Under the pieces are notes generated by a model. It made no database searches and was not told the DNA's origin. It saw nothing but the letters and a program-made list of their open reading frames with translations. The position numbers and the translations under genes are program-made. Of a DNA stretch of 64,000 nt, positions 1 through 14,150 are shown piece by piece. The DNA is from Phoebastria nigripes (lineage: Eukaryota; Chordata; Aves; Procellariiformes; Diomedeidae), in assembly GCA_035582835.1 (NCBI GenBank), contig JAYKAV010003044.1, positions 4,989,037 to 5,053,036 of the forward strand, written 5' to 3'. How positions within the stretch are numbered: the first letter of the stretch is position 1; each line of letters opens with the position of its first letter.

Positions 1-3000
1 CTAAATTCAGTAGTGTGCTAGTGCCTTTGTGCAATGGATAAGAAGTTGTACGTGATGCGTGAAATGCTGAAAATCTTGTAGGCAGTAGAGACTGTGGAAC
101 AGAATACAACATATCAGGCAAAGCATAGGAAAGTAGTCTCAAGTTTCCAGTTAAATCCTGTTTTAAGATGAACATTGTGAATAAATGGGCACAGGAGTTC
201 TGTGCATCAAGAAATACTAATAATGTTGTCAAATTATACAAGGTGATTATAGATGCAGGAATTTTACATTGGTTCAGCTCTTGATTTTTGTCTCTCTCAA
301 AAAATATACGGGTGTATCAAGCTTTTGAGGACACACGGAAGAGTCAAGAGCTTTGTCTTCTCTCTCCAGTGGGTTCATGTGTCCTGTTGGTCCTTCATGA
401 CTTTTTAGCAGCCTGTTTGAAGTGGTACCAGTGATTTATTTGCCAGCACTCTGTTGGTTCCACAGCTTTTCCATTGGTGGTTGCCACTAGGTGGTGCGTT
501 CGTGCCAGCACACCAACGTTAGGGAGCGTTACTGGTGGGGCTGAAATGGGTCTTTAGTGAAGGACCTCTGCATCTCCATCCCCTCTGGAAAATGAAACGA
601 TAAATACACGTTGGAGCAATGTCAAAGAGAGATTCTAAAAGTCTGCAAATGGAGATGGGAATATGAGTTCAACAGCCATTTTCACCTGCAGTGGTTTCTC
701 CTGCTCGCCCCCTCCCAGCAGCATCCCCCATCATGCTGGGCTTGATTAATTTTTCTGAAGGTGATGGGGCCTATGGGCAGGTCCAATCAGATGTAGGTGG
801 AATTCATTGTATTCCTTGTAAGAATAGTAGGGATGCACATGGCTGAACTATCTGTGGTCCAAGTATTTGGATTGCAGACTGCATTGTAAGGGGCCTTGTT
901 CTTCTCATGCTCCTTATTGCACCTGCTTTGTCCTTATCTTGAGCAGGTTTGGATAATGAGCCATAGTCCCAATAGCAAATAGTTAGGTCTCTTAGATGGA
1001 TGTCTTGATGTGAATGCCACAGAAGAGTTAATCATCTCTTCTAGCTGTATGCCTTCTCCAGAAGCTCCTTCAATTGTCAGCAGAGATGGTCTTCTCCAAA
1101 GAATGATTTAGAGCATTTAGATGAAGGCCCTGCTCTGAATCACTGCTTGTAGGAGCATCTCTCTTCATCAGTTATTTAAAAAGACAAAACAAAAAACCTA
1201 AGAGCCTAGGAAGACTAGCTGGCTAGCTCTGCCAACAAAGGGAGGTGCTGGGAATCCCCCTCGGTCTCATTCAGGCACTCTCACACACCCCCCACTCCCC
1301 GCCTTCTGCGGCTGGAACAGAAATCTGCAGTGTTGGCTGCATTTAAACCAGGGGGATTGTTCATGGTTTGCATGGCTTTTTTAGCTGCTCAGAAGTCCTG
1401 GGGCCTCTCTGGTGTTTTGCATCCCTCTAACAGCAGAGGGTCTTACTGGTAAGCCTCTCTCTCTTGGGTTTGTGACTGCATTTAGAAAACTTGGCCTCTG
1501 CTTATTTTACTTCAAGTTATAGCCTTNAGTCAACATTCTTATAGGTTTTATAAATAAACCACAGCAATACAGAGTCTTTGAAAACGACTAAAGAAATATT
1601 GCATTCCCCTTTCCCACCAGTAGATATCAGACTGTTTAATTCTTTGCCTTTGTGTGGCCTCACATCTGTCTTCACTCCTTCCCCTTTTGGTTTTAGCAAT
1701 TAAAAAAATGAGTTTATGTGTTATTGACAGTAGAAAAGAAGGACAATTCGTCTGTGCACAGTGCTGAATTAGTACAGATGTAAAAGAATTTTGATTGACA
1801 AAATCCAAGCTAAGTACAGTGTAGGGAGATGTCTGCTGATATCTTGACATGTTAAGGCCTATAAACTGGTCCTGAGCTGTCACTCACTATGGGATGTGCT
1901 AGGTCATTTTGTGGTTTCATATTGTGAGCTGTTACCCACTATGGCTCAGGTTGTGTGCACTTATCCCACCTGCATTCGCTTTAAATTTTGAGCACCGGTC
2001 TCCAGAAGCGCTAGCCAAGCTGGGGTTTGTGTTTGCCTTTTTCCCTTGCTTTTGACATTACCAGGATTCCTGTGACATTGCTTCTTTTCCNTTTGTTTTA
2101 TCCAGTTAGTTGGTTGACATCAAAATAAACGTGGTTGCATGCAGAGATAAAGTTGGAGATACTTTATATGTATAAGCTTTGCATATGTAAATGGAAGCCA
2201 GGGCGTCTGCTTGTTTGTCAGGGGTTTGCTTGGCCTTTCTGCCCCCTACTAGTGTTTTTGCCTCTAACTGTTGTTTCCTCATCTCCACCCTTTTAATCTC
2301 TCAGCCTTATGTAGAAGACTGAAAAGATAAGGGTGTGAGCAATGAAGACTCCTGTAAAATAGAAACCTTTCTGTCAGAAGTTGCCAACAGAGGGTGAGTT
2401 GGGAGAGCTGTGAATGCTGAGAGCTGTAGACAAGGTGATCTATTGTCCCTCTTCAATAGATAGATGTGACTCAGAATCCTTATTCCTTAAACAGGTTATA
2501 TATGGGCTTAAAAATGGTGCTAAGAGNTGTTTGGATGCGGCAGGTCATAGATAAAGCTCAAATAGTCTGTAGAATGGTCCTCAGTAGATATTTGAAGCTG
2601 CAAATCTGAACTCTTGGGGATAAGGGGGTTACATATTTTTCCTTGAAGTTTAGAGCATAAAATGGATGCAGAGCTGCCTGTGGAGCAGTGTCTGGTTTGA
2701 CCTGTTCCTTTTACTCCTTGGCCCTGGGACCTTCAGAGCAAGAATTTCTCTTGTGTTACCTACCAAAGCTAGTCTAGCTTTAGGACTTTTCCTATGCACA
2801 AGGGACCAAGAACACCCTATCCAAGCTACAAAGAAAGCAGTGCTTTAAAAAGCAAGCTAATAGCTGTGAGTGGCCTATGGTAGAGGCTGCAAAAGGGACA
2901 AATGGACAACAATTCAGTCTTGCGTCTCCCTTCAAAAATCCCTCTTTGGCCTACAAGAATTGCAGCAAAATTTGTTGAACTTCTTGAACCTAGTCTGCTC

Positions 3001-6000
3001 AAAGTGGTGGCTGACAGCAGTGGCAGAAAGGCCAGCTGCCTTAGCAAGGGGTAAGTAACACAGGAGAAGAGAAGGGGAGGCAAGGACCAATCCCAATTCC
3101 TAGTGAGAGCAACAAGGGAGCTCTGAGAGGGGGATGTATGGGAAATGGTGCTCTATGCGTTGCCTGGAGGGAGGTAAGGTACAGCTCCCATTCCCCCAGG
3201 TGCTCTGGGTGTGCTTCACCCTCTCCAGTCTGTTCTCCCCTCCCCAAAGTCCCTTGGTCATTATTCTCTGTATCGGAGGGCAGTTGCTGGTCGCAGTCAG
3301 TTTGGCATCTCTCTGAGCTTAGCAGGGAGGCTGCAGAGCCCCACNTAGATCCGGAACAGGCCCTCTGCCTGCCTTGCTCCCACAGCATTTCCAGAACCTG
3401 GCTGCAAGACGCAGAGCTGCTGTGTGGTCAGAGGTCCCACCCAGCCATCCCCCTCAGCACAGCCTCCTAAAGAAGAGAGTGCAATGACGGGAGCTCTTTG
3501 CACTCCGTCCTGCCTTTCCTGCCACGCAGGAGTGGACAGCGTGTGCTGGGACTCGCGTTGATAGCGAAGTGTAGCAGGCACTCCAGGAACCTCTGATATC
3601 TATGGGTTTAGTCTTTTAATATCAGCTGCACTCCCACCTCTTCCTCCCTCCACCCCCAAGACCAGCGGAGTCTAGTGAGACGTATTTCCCTTCACGCTGC
3701 TGGATTTCCCCCCCTCAGTGGCTCTCTGGCCATGCAACTCCGTAACCAGTTTCCCGTCAAGAGCAAGTACAGCGCTTCTCACCGAGAACGTGGCCTGTGG
3801 TAAGGGGGTGGGAAGGGAAGAGGGGGTGGGGTGAGTGTTGGGGGAGCTGTTGCTGCTGCAGTTTCATGCCTCAATCTGTATTCTCTCTCTTCTCTGCATG
3901 GCTTCCTGTTTTTTCACACCACTGCTCTTTGAAACAACAAGCTGCAAGCAGCAAGGAGGACAGGGGGTGGAGGTTAGTAGACTGGAAGAATCCTCTGGCG
4001 ATGCTTGCAAAAGGTCTGAGTGCAGGCTCTGGAAAAGGCACTACATGCTTATGTATTTCTCCGGGTGTGATCCTGTCGTCGTGTTACCACAGAAGTGGCT
4101 CTCTGAGGAGGTAGTGCTGTGGTACGCATGTGCTCCTCGGAAATGCATTGCTCCGTGCTGCGCAATTGCAGCAGAACTGGTCATTNATTTTCCTCTTTGG
4201 CAGTTGTCTTCCTCAGCTGCTCTTGAACGGACAAAACTAGAATTTGCCCTATACTTAGGCATCTTGCGATAATCAGCCGGATGTAGTCAGTGTCGGAATA
4301 ACACGGAAAGATGAACCACCAGTGCTGATTCCTGTAGAATTTGGGATTTTATGCTTAAAAAAACCCATGCAGTCCAGGTTTGCTTAGTGTGTGAAATGAG
4401 CAAGTATCTAGTTTGAAGTGCAACAGTTAGGAGTTGCCCTACCTTTCCATGACCTTGGGCGGCTGGCAGTTTGTACAAAGGCTGGACGGTAGTGAACTGC
4501 TCAGAGNAGTGATTCCCAAACTGAGCGCCAGACAGCAATTGCGAATGGTTTGCAAAGAACTGAAAACTCTTGAGAGCCGTGACTTCTGTTTTTCAGATGC
4601 CTGACAGCATTCGTAGAAAACAAAGAAGTTGCATTAGGAACTCTGCTGTCGGTNTAATTCCTGTGTTTACTGCTATGTTTTCTCCCCTCTGTTTTGAGAG
4701 GGGGAAATGGTCTGTTTGATCATCAGTGAAAGGCAAAATGTGAAGAAAGCTACTTCTAGGGTATCATTGGGGTGAGGGAGCAGCACCATGAGGTGTCCTG
4801 CTTGAGTCAAACCTATAGCAGAGTCCTCTCCCGAACAGGACTTGTTAACCATGTTGTTTGAAAACATTTTTTCCAGCCTCCCACAGACTTAACATGAGTG
4901 AGTCTCTACTCGCTCTAGTTAAATCCGTAATTTGTCTTGGGTAGATGAATAACTTTTAGGGTTGAGGGAGCTGCTCTACCATATAGGACCAGTATCGTGT
5001 TCACTTCAGTATCTGATCCGTGTTCTTGTTCAATGCCACGCGCTTTAGAGAGAGGCACGAGGAGTCCTGTGCTCTAGTCAGTATGATTGTTGCAGAATGG
5101 GAGATTATTTTTAATCTGAAATCACTGCGTTGCTGCCTTGTCTGTCAGTGAGTCGAAAGATAAATTCTCTAGAAGCAAAAATTTTTGAGGAATGGAGCTA
5201 GATGGCTGCAGATAACTTTGGTTCAAGGCATGACCCAAATGGGTGTTTCCGAGATGCTATTTTTATTGGTGACATCAGACCCTTGGTTCGCTAACGTGTT
5301 GCTAAGTGACTTCAAAAGCTGCTTTTCTGGATAACAGTTGCAGAGTCCGGAGAAAGGTAAATAGAGGATTAGGTTGCGAAGTCTTGTTCTGGCAATGGTT
5401 CCTCTCCGCAGCAGGCGGATGGGCAGCCAACTGAGCACAGCTGCTTGTGGAGTTCCTTGCTTGCCACACAGTGCTGTAGGAAGGAGATGAAAAATGGGAA
5501 AGATTGCATCAATTATTGAGCCTTGCAAAAATAATTAGCGAGACAACAGCAGGCAAGTGGGCAGGGAGGAGAAAAACAGCTGCCAAAGCATGGAAAGATA
5601 GGACTTCACTGGAGATACAAAAGGAAGGGGAATTGGGTAAGGCACCCCTTTAATCAGTGGCTGGGGAGAGAGATGAAAAATTAATGTATGAGCTTTGCAT
5701 GCACATTAGAGCAGGGCAAGGAGGGAGGGGACATCTCCTCATTTAAGTTGCCCACTCTTGGCTTCCACCAAAGGCTTCTGCAGATTAAATGCCATTTTCA
5801 TGGCTTTTCAACAAATGTTACCGGTGGTACCAGATATGACCAGTGATATAAGGAGAGGCAAGAACAGCTTGTGCAAGTCTTTGTCAAGAAGGATCGCCTG
5901 GCTTTTCCGTATATGAATTGGTACCAGGGCTGTAAAGGAACTGGCCAGAATGCTGGTTGGTCCGGGTTCCCAAATGACAGAAACAGGCTTCCATTAGGAT

Positions 6001-6394
6001 TCAGTTTTCTCCTCCTTTTTTTCTGAGTTCCCTCCAGAGGCACCAGCGAGCATATGAATGATTTTTGCACTGTAATGCTGTGGTCTCTGATTTGTGGGCA
6101 GAACTGTCTCCTGTGATACAAGGATGTAGTTAGTAAGATTTAACAGCGAGTCTCTACTGTGTGCTGAATGTAACTTGGTCACTGGTGATTTCATGGTGAT
6201 GCCTGTTCATGTCTTCCAGATTAATTCCTAGGGTCGTTATCCTCCTGGATTTGTTTCCCATGACAAGTCTTCCAGGCACCTCTGTCTAGAATTTAGCAGA
6301 TGCTCTCTCCTCTTGGAGAGCTGCATCTGACTGCTCTCTCATCTGACTCTCTGCAATCTCTTGCAGAGATCTTTTTCTATGTTACCTAAGCAGA

Positions 6395-6411
6395 TTTTTT
6401 TTTTTTTTTTT
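6395..6411. repeat. Poly(T) run, 17 bases
   Basis: Uninterrupted T tract followed directly by AAAAA. No target-site duplication or element body is visible next to it, so it is treated as a simple homopolymer. Confidence 0.9.
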
Positions 6412-8713
6412 AAAAACCTGTGTGACGTGCACAGATAGCATAAAAGCTACAACTGTCTTGTACATTGAAGGAAACAGCCTGTCATTTGGCAGTTCCCAGT
6501 TCTCCCACCAGAACATTGTTCTTCACTTAAGGCAATCAGCTAAAAAGGGGAGGAAAGCACTGCAGGGAGAAGCCCCATTACAGCCAGATGACTTCTGAGC
6601 ACTTGCAACCTGTAGAACTGCTGATGTGCTCCTTTCCTTCAGGGAGAATCAACTACACGGATGTAGTAGAGGGTGATTCAGTCACCCGTGATAAGATCTA
6701 ACAGATACCTTAATTGAAGTAAATAAACAAGTATCAGCATAAATTTAATGGCTGTCTTTACTAGAGNTCAGTTGACTCTCTGTAATGGAAAGTTTCAGGG
6801 AAACTTTGGGGGAATTTGCACACATGCAATCAGAGCTGCTGACTCCTCATTCAGAGCAGAGAAAAACATTGTTTTCAGAATCAGTTATGCTGTTGCCTTT
6901 TTTTGTTTGTTTTTTTTTTTTAATGGCTTCTTCCTCTATTTTTTGCGACATAAGAAGCAGTGTGACTGGGTTTAATTTTCTGCTATAAGACTGATCCCAA
7001 GGGAGTAAGTGGGGAGTACTGCTGGACAATTCACACTCAGTGTCTTCTGATGCTGCCAGCATGGAGGAAGACCGCTTTCCCCCTGACCCAGGTGATGGGA
7101 GCACTGTTTACTGGGCTTATTTAGTCTTTGCTAATTCACATGTGGGTAGAACTGCCAGGACGTGTGTTTACCCATGCCAGCTTGTAGCTACAAGGTCTCC
7201 AAAGTACAGCCAAGGTAGCAGGCACAACCATCTGTTGATGAGCTGGAAACACTGACCATCAAGAAGGTGATAAAAAATTAATCAAGGTTTGATTGTCCCA
7301 TTGGCTGGCCATTTTGCTATCCCTAAAGTGCCTGAAGGGGAAGACTTTGCTCTGTGAGCTCTCTTTCCTGTGCAAGTTTGTCAGGTGTCCTCATCTTTAC
7401 TTTTTGTTTGGGTTTGGGGTTTGTTTTTTTTTTGCAACATAGCAGGACTTCACATGCTGGTTTTTGTCATTTGTAAATTGAGTAGACTTTTGGCTGCCTT
7501 CCCTCCTTTGGTCAGCTGGACCCCACAGGAAGAGGTTCAGGAAGAGAAGTAGGGAAAAATGCTGTGATGCTCTGGATTGAGCAATTCCTAGTGCCAAGTA
7601 ATCCGTTATCACCAAACATACTGGCATGCTGGTCAGAGATAAGGGAAGATATAGGTTCAGTAAAGACAGGAGCCATGGGGGACAAGAGCTCAGCCATTCT
7701 GGTAAATGAGATCAGATGCACGTACTTGTGCATCTTTCCTCTTGGCAAAATACATTTCAAATCTCTGGGCTTTTGCTGGTTCTGATTCAGCAGTGAAAAA
7801 AAGACCGGGTGTGGGTTTTGAGGGGTTGGTTGGTTTGGTTTTTGTCACTTGTTAATCTGCGGGAGCTACTCCAATCTTAAAGTTTGCTATGTGGATATTT
7901 ATGTGACCACAGGGAAGACTGGTGTTTCAGGAACAGGAACAGAAAGTAGTGCTAACCTCTGTTCCCCCACTGCTGCATATGACCTCCCAACACAGGGAAT
8001 GCACAAGCAGAGTGCACGGGAATAAGCAGCAGCAATCAATAAAGCATTGAAGGAAGAGGAGAATGGTAAATGAATAATGTGCATGGAGGAATAGTCAGGG
8101 CATGACCTGTTAGCACTGAGTGGTCTGTAAGTGGGTGCTGTGGCTCGGGTTGCAATGGCATGACATTAAAAGCCCATATGGCATCATCAGGAACTCTGTG
8201 TTTTGAGAGGGCATTCGTCTGGCTCCAGGGTGGGAGCTAGTAAAAGAGACAAGTGTGACAGGCTGGGAAATGGCACAGAAAGAGAAATGCTTCTGTAAAA
8301 GGAGAAGTCTGAGGAGGAGGAAGGATATATTTTTAGTGTCAAAAGGCTTGTGAATTTCTTTTGCTTTTGCCACGGAAGGAATCACGTGTAGTAGCTAGGT
8401 GTATTTTTGTCGTGGGCTTTTGGGGTGGGGAGGAAATGTCTTTAAAGGACTCTTTTCTTTGCAAACTTCTCTTTAGAGAGTTGAGTGAGCATTTTGCCTC
8501 CCTAGAGCATCCCAAAGGAACCCAACGAGCAGGTGGGTGGTGTGTGATGACCACAGAAGCAGGCAAGAAACGCTGCCTTTAGGGGTTCACTGGGGTGTTG
8601 TGCCATATGTCTGCAGGAGGCTTGTTAACCTGTTGGGCATCTGACTTGTAAGCCACACATCTAGAAAGTAGATAACCACAACAAGAGGCATTGTCAGTCA
8701 TATTTTACTTTCG

Positions 8714-8724
8714 CCCCCCCCCCC
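8714..8724. repeat. Poly(C) run, 11 bases
   Basis: Uninterrupted C tract, a likely length-variable site. A similar 11-base C tract lies at 10418-10428. Confidence 0.9.
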
Positions 8725-10523
8725 GTTCTCTAGCCTGCATAGCCCGAGACAGTTGCTGATACAGTTTGCAATTTTGCAAGCCAGGTGCATCTGCACTGTA
8801 GTGACAATGCTGGGATTCCCCAACTTGCAAAGCATGGCAGGCTTCATGCTACAGGCAGTTCAGTGCCCATAAGCTCTTTGGACAGTGTTGAAGCTAATGC
8901 TTCCTAGCAAAACATCTACCTCAAGACCTGGCATCTCTGACATCTCAGAGCAAAGCAAGCGAAGTTTCCTGCTGTTCCCCATCATGAGAGAGCTGCTCTT
9001 TGACTGAGAATATAGCAGTCTGAAATGGGATGGTAAAGAGAGACTCTTTGCTGACACTAATATAAATGGAATAGTTCNGTTTTCTCGTGCCTTGTTTCTT
9101 GTTGCTAATTCTTTCAAAACTTTTCTTTCTAGAAGTAGGGTTTTATGGTCAGGTCATTAGAAACAGCTACATCCCCTCTTGCGGTAGTCTAGCAAATGGC
9201 CGTATTCGGGCTATGTTTTCAAGTGGTTTCCGTGTTTCTTGGTATCTCCAATGGACTCCAGATCATTTCATTCTCAAAGTCACGCAAAGCAGCGTGGCTT
9301 GGCAATGTGCTTTGGCAATATTACCATGCTGTACATAATAGCACATACTTATGAGGCTGGTGCTTATGGAAAGAGGCTGCACAGATTTCACTAAATTTTT
9401 CCATTAAATTTCCAAGCCTAATTCTGAAAGCATCGCCTTGCCAAAGTTGTGCATGAACTCAGTGGCACGATCCATCTCCTTTTTGACAGTAATGTGCCCT
9501 GGTTTCTTCCTGTAGGCATCCAAGCATCATGCCTTTTGCTGCCTGGGAGCTCTGCTAACTGTGTGTGTCTGCTAACTCTCTGTCCTCTCCTTACCCCGTC
9601 ATTTTCTCATTTTATCCAGGAGACTTTGTTCTGTGTCTTTCTACCTGTGGCCTTTAGAAAAAGAGCAAATTGAAAATTTGGCTCCTGACTGTAGCTAATT
9701 TACACCAGTCACTCAAAACACTAAACAGAAAGTGGGTAGGAGGAAGGAAATGAGAGGCTGAGGTTTTTCCTGTTGCAGGTAACAAGGAAATAAAATAGGA
9801 AATTCAGTGCAAAGTTGTCATCTTGCTGAGCCCCTACCAGCACCACAGGCTGCAGGTGCTTTATGGCTGCTTTTGTTTGATGATTTATTCCTCTTGGTGG
9901 AATAAAGGGTAAAGCTGGACTTAAGGTCCAGGCAGTCTGGATAAGACTGAAATTTTTCCTGTTTAAAAGAGATGGTGGGGGTGAGTTGCTGTGTGCTNGT
10001 CATACTAATACAGAAGCTGGCTATTGAGGACCCAGTGGAAATAAAGTTGTATCAAATTCAGTCTAAGATCTTTACGATTCTCCAACCAAGTGACTGAACA
10101 GTTGTATATGCAAAGGTGTGTAAGCTGGGGTAATTTGTGTTCTATCGCTGTCCTTCTGTTAAAATGGAAAAGTCACCTAGGTGAAGCCTCATTACTCAGG
10201 GCTGTAAAATGTACAAATATGAAGATAGACTGCAAACTCTTGTAGTAAGCAATTAAGACTGTCTGCACATGGAAACTGCCATCATTCAATTGATTTAATA
10301 ATTGAATTTGAATATTCAACGTTGTTTACCAATATGGACAGTTTTATTATCTGTTTAGGTGTAGATGACTAATGTGCTAGACTCAGCTAAAGCACCAATT
10401 AAATGAGTGGGACTTTTCCCCCCCCCCCTTAATTTTCAAATATTCAAGTGTTTTCCTTGAAATAAGCCCTGAGAAATAAGCAGTGTGGTCTTCCTGGAAA
10501 CTTGAAGGAAAAAGATTTAAAAT

Positions 10524-10539
10524 GAATAAATAAATAAAT
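10524..10539. repeat. (AATA)n microsatellite
   Basis: Four copies of the tetranucleotide AATA in a row within A/T-rich non-coding DNA. Confidence 0.85.
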
Positions 10540-11930
10540 CTGCTTCACTTTTTCATGGGTGTTGAGGGAAGGTGAGCTACCAGGAGCGCAGTGCTTTGGC
10601 TTTGACTTACTGCTGATTTCTGTGCTGGGGAAGATGGTTTTGGTTTTGTGCTGGTGGAGAACTTGCCTGAAGGCTTTTTCCCCACCAGAGTCCCCGATCT
10701 CTCTGGTTTTAGGTGACTGATTTTAAAAACTCTGCTAGTTTGTGGTACTCTCTGGTTTTCCCCTTTTTGTGGGGATAGCAGAAAAGCCAGCAATAAAGAC
10801 AGGGAAAAAAAAAAACCCTGCTAATCTCTTAAGTGATCCAACACTAAACGTTGCTGTTCCCACTGTCCTGAAAGGGAAACTAAGGCAGGGAGTTGGTAGC
10901 GTGGCCAGTGTCATGGAAAGGGGGAGGGTGAGACCTGCAAAAATCCTTCGAGGCGGCAAATTTAGCTGCTTAAGTGCATCCTGCTGATGTGAGGGGAGAC
11001 CCAACCTCACTCAAATCCTGGCTGCTGCCACATTTTAGATGATGATATAGAAATAATAAACGGTGAAGCTTTTTATTTTATTTTGAGAGGCACACTCACC
11101 CTTGTAGCATACGGTGTAAGTGCTTAACGTGATTAATACTTGTCCGGTACAGTTTCCCAGTCCTAGTTCTGGTTGGGCTGGCTGGAATGTTTGCTTCTGT
11201 GAAATACATCTTCTCTTCTTTGTAAGGATTTTTAAAGACTTAATGAAAACAAACATTATCTATTTCTGGACCGAAATTTGAGGACAAAAATTTTGCACTT
11301 TCCTGCTACCAAAAAGAGTTTGTTTTTCCTTTAACGCAGTTCCCAGGGTAAAAGTTGTGGTTTTACCTCCAGCTGCATAAATGATTCTTCATCAATATGT
11401 CTCAGGTGGAAATTCCCCTGTTCACATGGAAATTTTACTCTGCTAACAGTAAAAATAATAATTTTCTTTCAGCCAAAGCCATCTCTCGGGTTTAGAAAAA
11501 AAAAATCCCTTCACATTCCTTTTCTCCTTGTTGTCATTGATGACTCATGCAATAGGCTTTGCTACTTATTTCTGACTCGAGTGGTTTTTCAGGTGGCTGC
11601 TAAAAATTCTTAAAACATTTGTCACTGGCATCTGCCTCATTTTTAACATAATACATATATTCTGTTTTTTATGCAGAGAGTGTATTTGTTTGGGTTCTGA
11701 ATGTTGTTTAGTTTGGAATACACGCTTTAAACATCAAATAAAACTAAACAAACAAAACCCACCCAAATATAACAAACTTGTGAGTTTGTGCAAAATATTT
11801 AGTACAGGCAGGCACCTGCATCTGTCTGTCTTCAGCGTGCAGACAGCCACCCACACAAAAGTTTGCAAGATCCGGTCTTACTGGAAACAATTAGTAAGGA
11901 CCCCCAAAATTCCCAAACTGGATGAAGGAC

Positions 11931-11958
11931 TTTTTTTTTTTTTTTTTTCTTTTTTTTT
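11931..11958. repeat. Poly(T) tract with one interrupting C
   Basis: Two blocks of T (18 and 9 bases) separated by a single C. It could be a polypyrimidine tract, but no exon follows it. Confidence 0.85.
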
Positions 11959-14124
11959 AGTGCTCTGACTTTATCACTGAGGTCTAGTTTTGTATTTTTT
12001 GAGAGCCCAACACCCGTGAATTTAAACTGTATTTCTGAGTGTGGGAAGACTGGGTGCTACTTGCTACTTTTCTTCTGGTAGCAAAGAAAAGGATCCAGAA
12101 TCCCCTAACAGTAATTTCAAGATTAAATAGCATGGTTTAGTTAAACAGGCAGTTACAACTCATAATGGAAATTTGTGGTTTTATAGATCACCAACTTTCT
12201 GCAGAAAGAAGTACTCCCAATAAATGGTATTGCAAAAAAATGAGAGGAAATGTTTGTCCCTCCTGAAGAACCGATAGTCAGAAAGGGAGGAGAATGTGAG
12301 TACCTTACTCCAGGTCCTGTCCTTGAAAGCATTAAGTCTTGGGTTTTTGGAGCAGTGTGTGTAATTTTGGTGGGGGTTTTTGTTGGTGTTGGTTTGTTTT
12401 TGTGTTTTTCCCCCAAACCATTTTGTCTTACGTTTTTGCAGTCAGTAACTCAAACTGTACCCCTGACGTAGCTGTAGCTTCATGTATCTAGCAGAACTGG
12501 GCCAGTAGCATCTCCTCCCATCTAACATTTGACTAACACCTTCCACTCTGTTCTCTGGGATGTTGTGCTGCTTGCAACACCAACAATTAAGAGAACTTGC
12601 TTTTTCCTTAACGCAATGCTTTGGCACGGGCAGAGGTTGTAACTTTGAAATTCTGATGAAGCAACAACCAAGGAGGTATCAAACGAAGCCTCCTGGTTCA
12701 GGAGAACTGCCTCCAGGGATTTTTCTCCTTTAGAAGTCCTGTGGTGTTGCTGATGATCAAGATAGGAATCTCAGCTGCTTGCTGCAGCTAACTCAGGTCA
12801 GTTCTTGCTGCTTATTTTTCCTCTGCAAACATTTATGGGGAAATCATGGAGGAATGCATTGTTCTCGAGTCTGCAATATCCTTCATTTAAATGCATAGTC
12901 ACACAAATAAAACGGTATTTTTGTCTGGGCAAGGACACCAAAGTANGCCATTCTGGCCTTCAGCAAGAGAGCTGAGTATCTTTGTCATCATTCTCCCTTC
13001 TCTCTGTTGTTCAGGGGTCCCAGGCTTGACACTATTTCAGAGGCTCTTTGAACAAACAGGCTGCTTAGGTCCTCGAATCCCACCCCCTAATAATTCACCA
13101 TCAGCTCCTATATAACTCATGGAAAGATTTTGCTTAGTGAGGTTTTTTGTTTGAATGCATGTCCCCCAAACGAAGAGGAAAACGTGCTGAGGCTTTGTCA
13201 TGGTTTTCTTCTCTGAAATATCTCTTGTAGCAACATCAACAACCAAACTGTGGCCTTGTTCTTGAAAGAAAAACAATCCATGTTATAACCACTGTGCACT
13301 CAGCTGTCCCAAAGTCCAAGCTATGAAATAACTGCCGCATTTTTCTTTGGAGAAATATCCTCCTCCTGGGAAGGTTGCTTGAGCGTAGATGAAGAATAGG
13401 AGAAAAACAGCATCTGTTTCAGGGTTGGTTAAGGATGTGTGGTTCGGGATGTGACAAGTTAGCGGTGCAAGGAGATGGTCAGCCCAGGGCAGCGAAGAGC
13501 TGGGCGCTCAGTGAGGCCCTTGTCCCTGTACCTGTGGTCCCCCCAGGTTAATGCAACCCATAGTGGGTAAAGCTGGTAAATATGCTTGTGATCCTTTGGG
13601 TTTTGTTCCCCTAAATATTCTCACCTGGTGTTTGTCCCCTGCCTTGTCCTTAGCAGGGGACATGCCATTTTTGTGGGACTTGAGCTGGGGGAAAGTGGAA
13701 CCTGAGACGTGTGATAGTGACCTCTTGAGAGAGGTGGTAGTTTTAGTCTTCATTTTAAGAAGGTGTTGTGGTGAATTTCTACTCTCAGTTCTATTCAACA
13801 CAGCCTTTTGCTAGTTTCTGTTCTCTCCAGAGACCCATGGCAGGGGCTACTGCCCTGCAATCTTTGCACCGCTGGCTGGGAAATTCTCTTTGTGTCCTCA
13901 CAGCCTCCTTCCCTTCCTCAGCCCTGGCTGGAGCCAGCATTATCATAGGAACTGCGGGATCGTCTTCCTTGCAGCTCTTTNCTGGGTGGTCATTGTCCAT
14001 TGTCTCTTTACATTTCCACCAGTCAGGGGTCCCAATGCACTTGCTGTCCTTTGCCCAGTCACCTCCCAATCTGCTGGAATTATTCTGGACCTAATTGTTT
14101 TTTTAAGTCACCATTTCCTCCACT

Positions 14125-14150
14125 CTTCTTCTTCTTCTTCTTCTTCTTCT
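14125..14150. repeat. (CTT)n trinucleotide microsatellite
   Basis: Between eight and nine perfect CTT units within a longer pyrimidine-rich stretch that starts about 14110. No coding exon is recognisable around it. Confidence 0.95.
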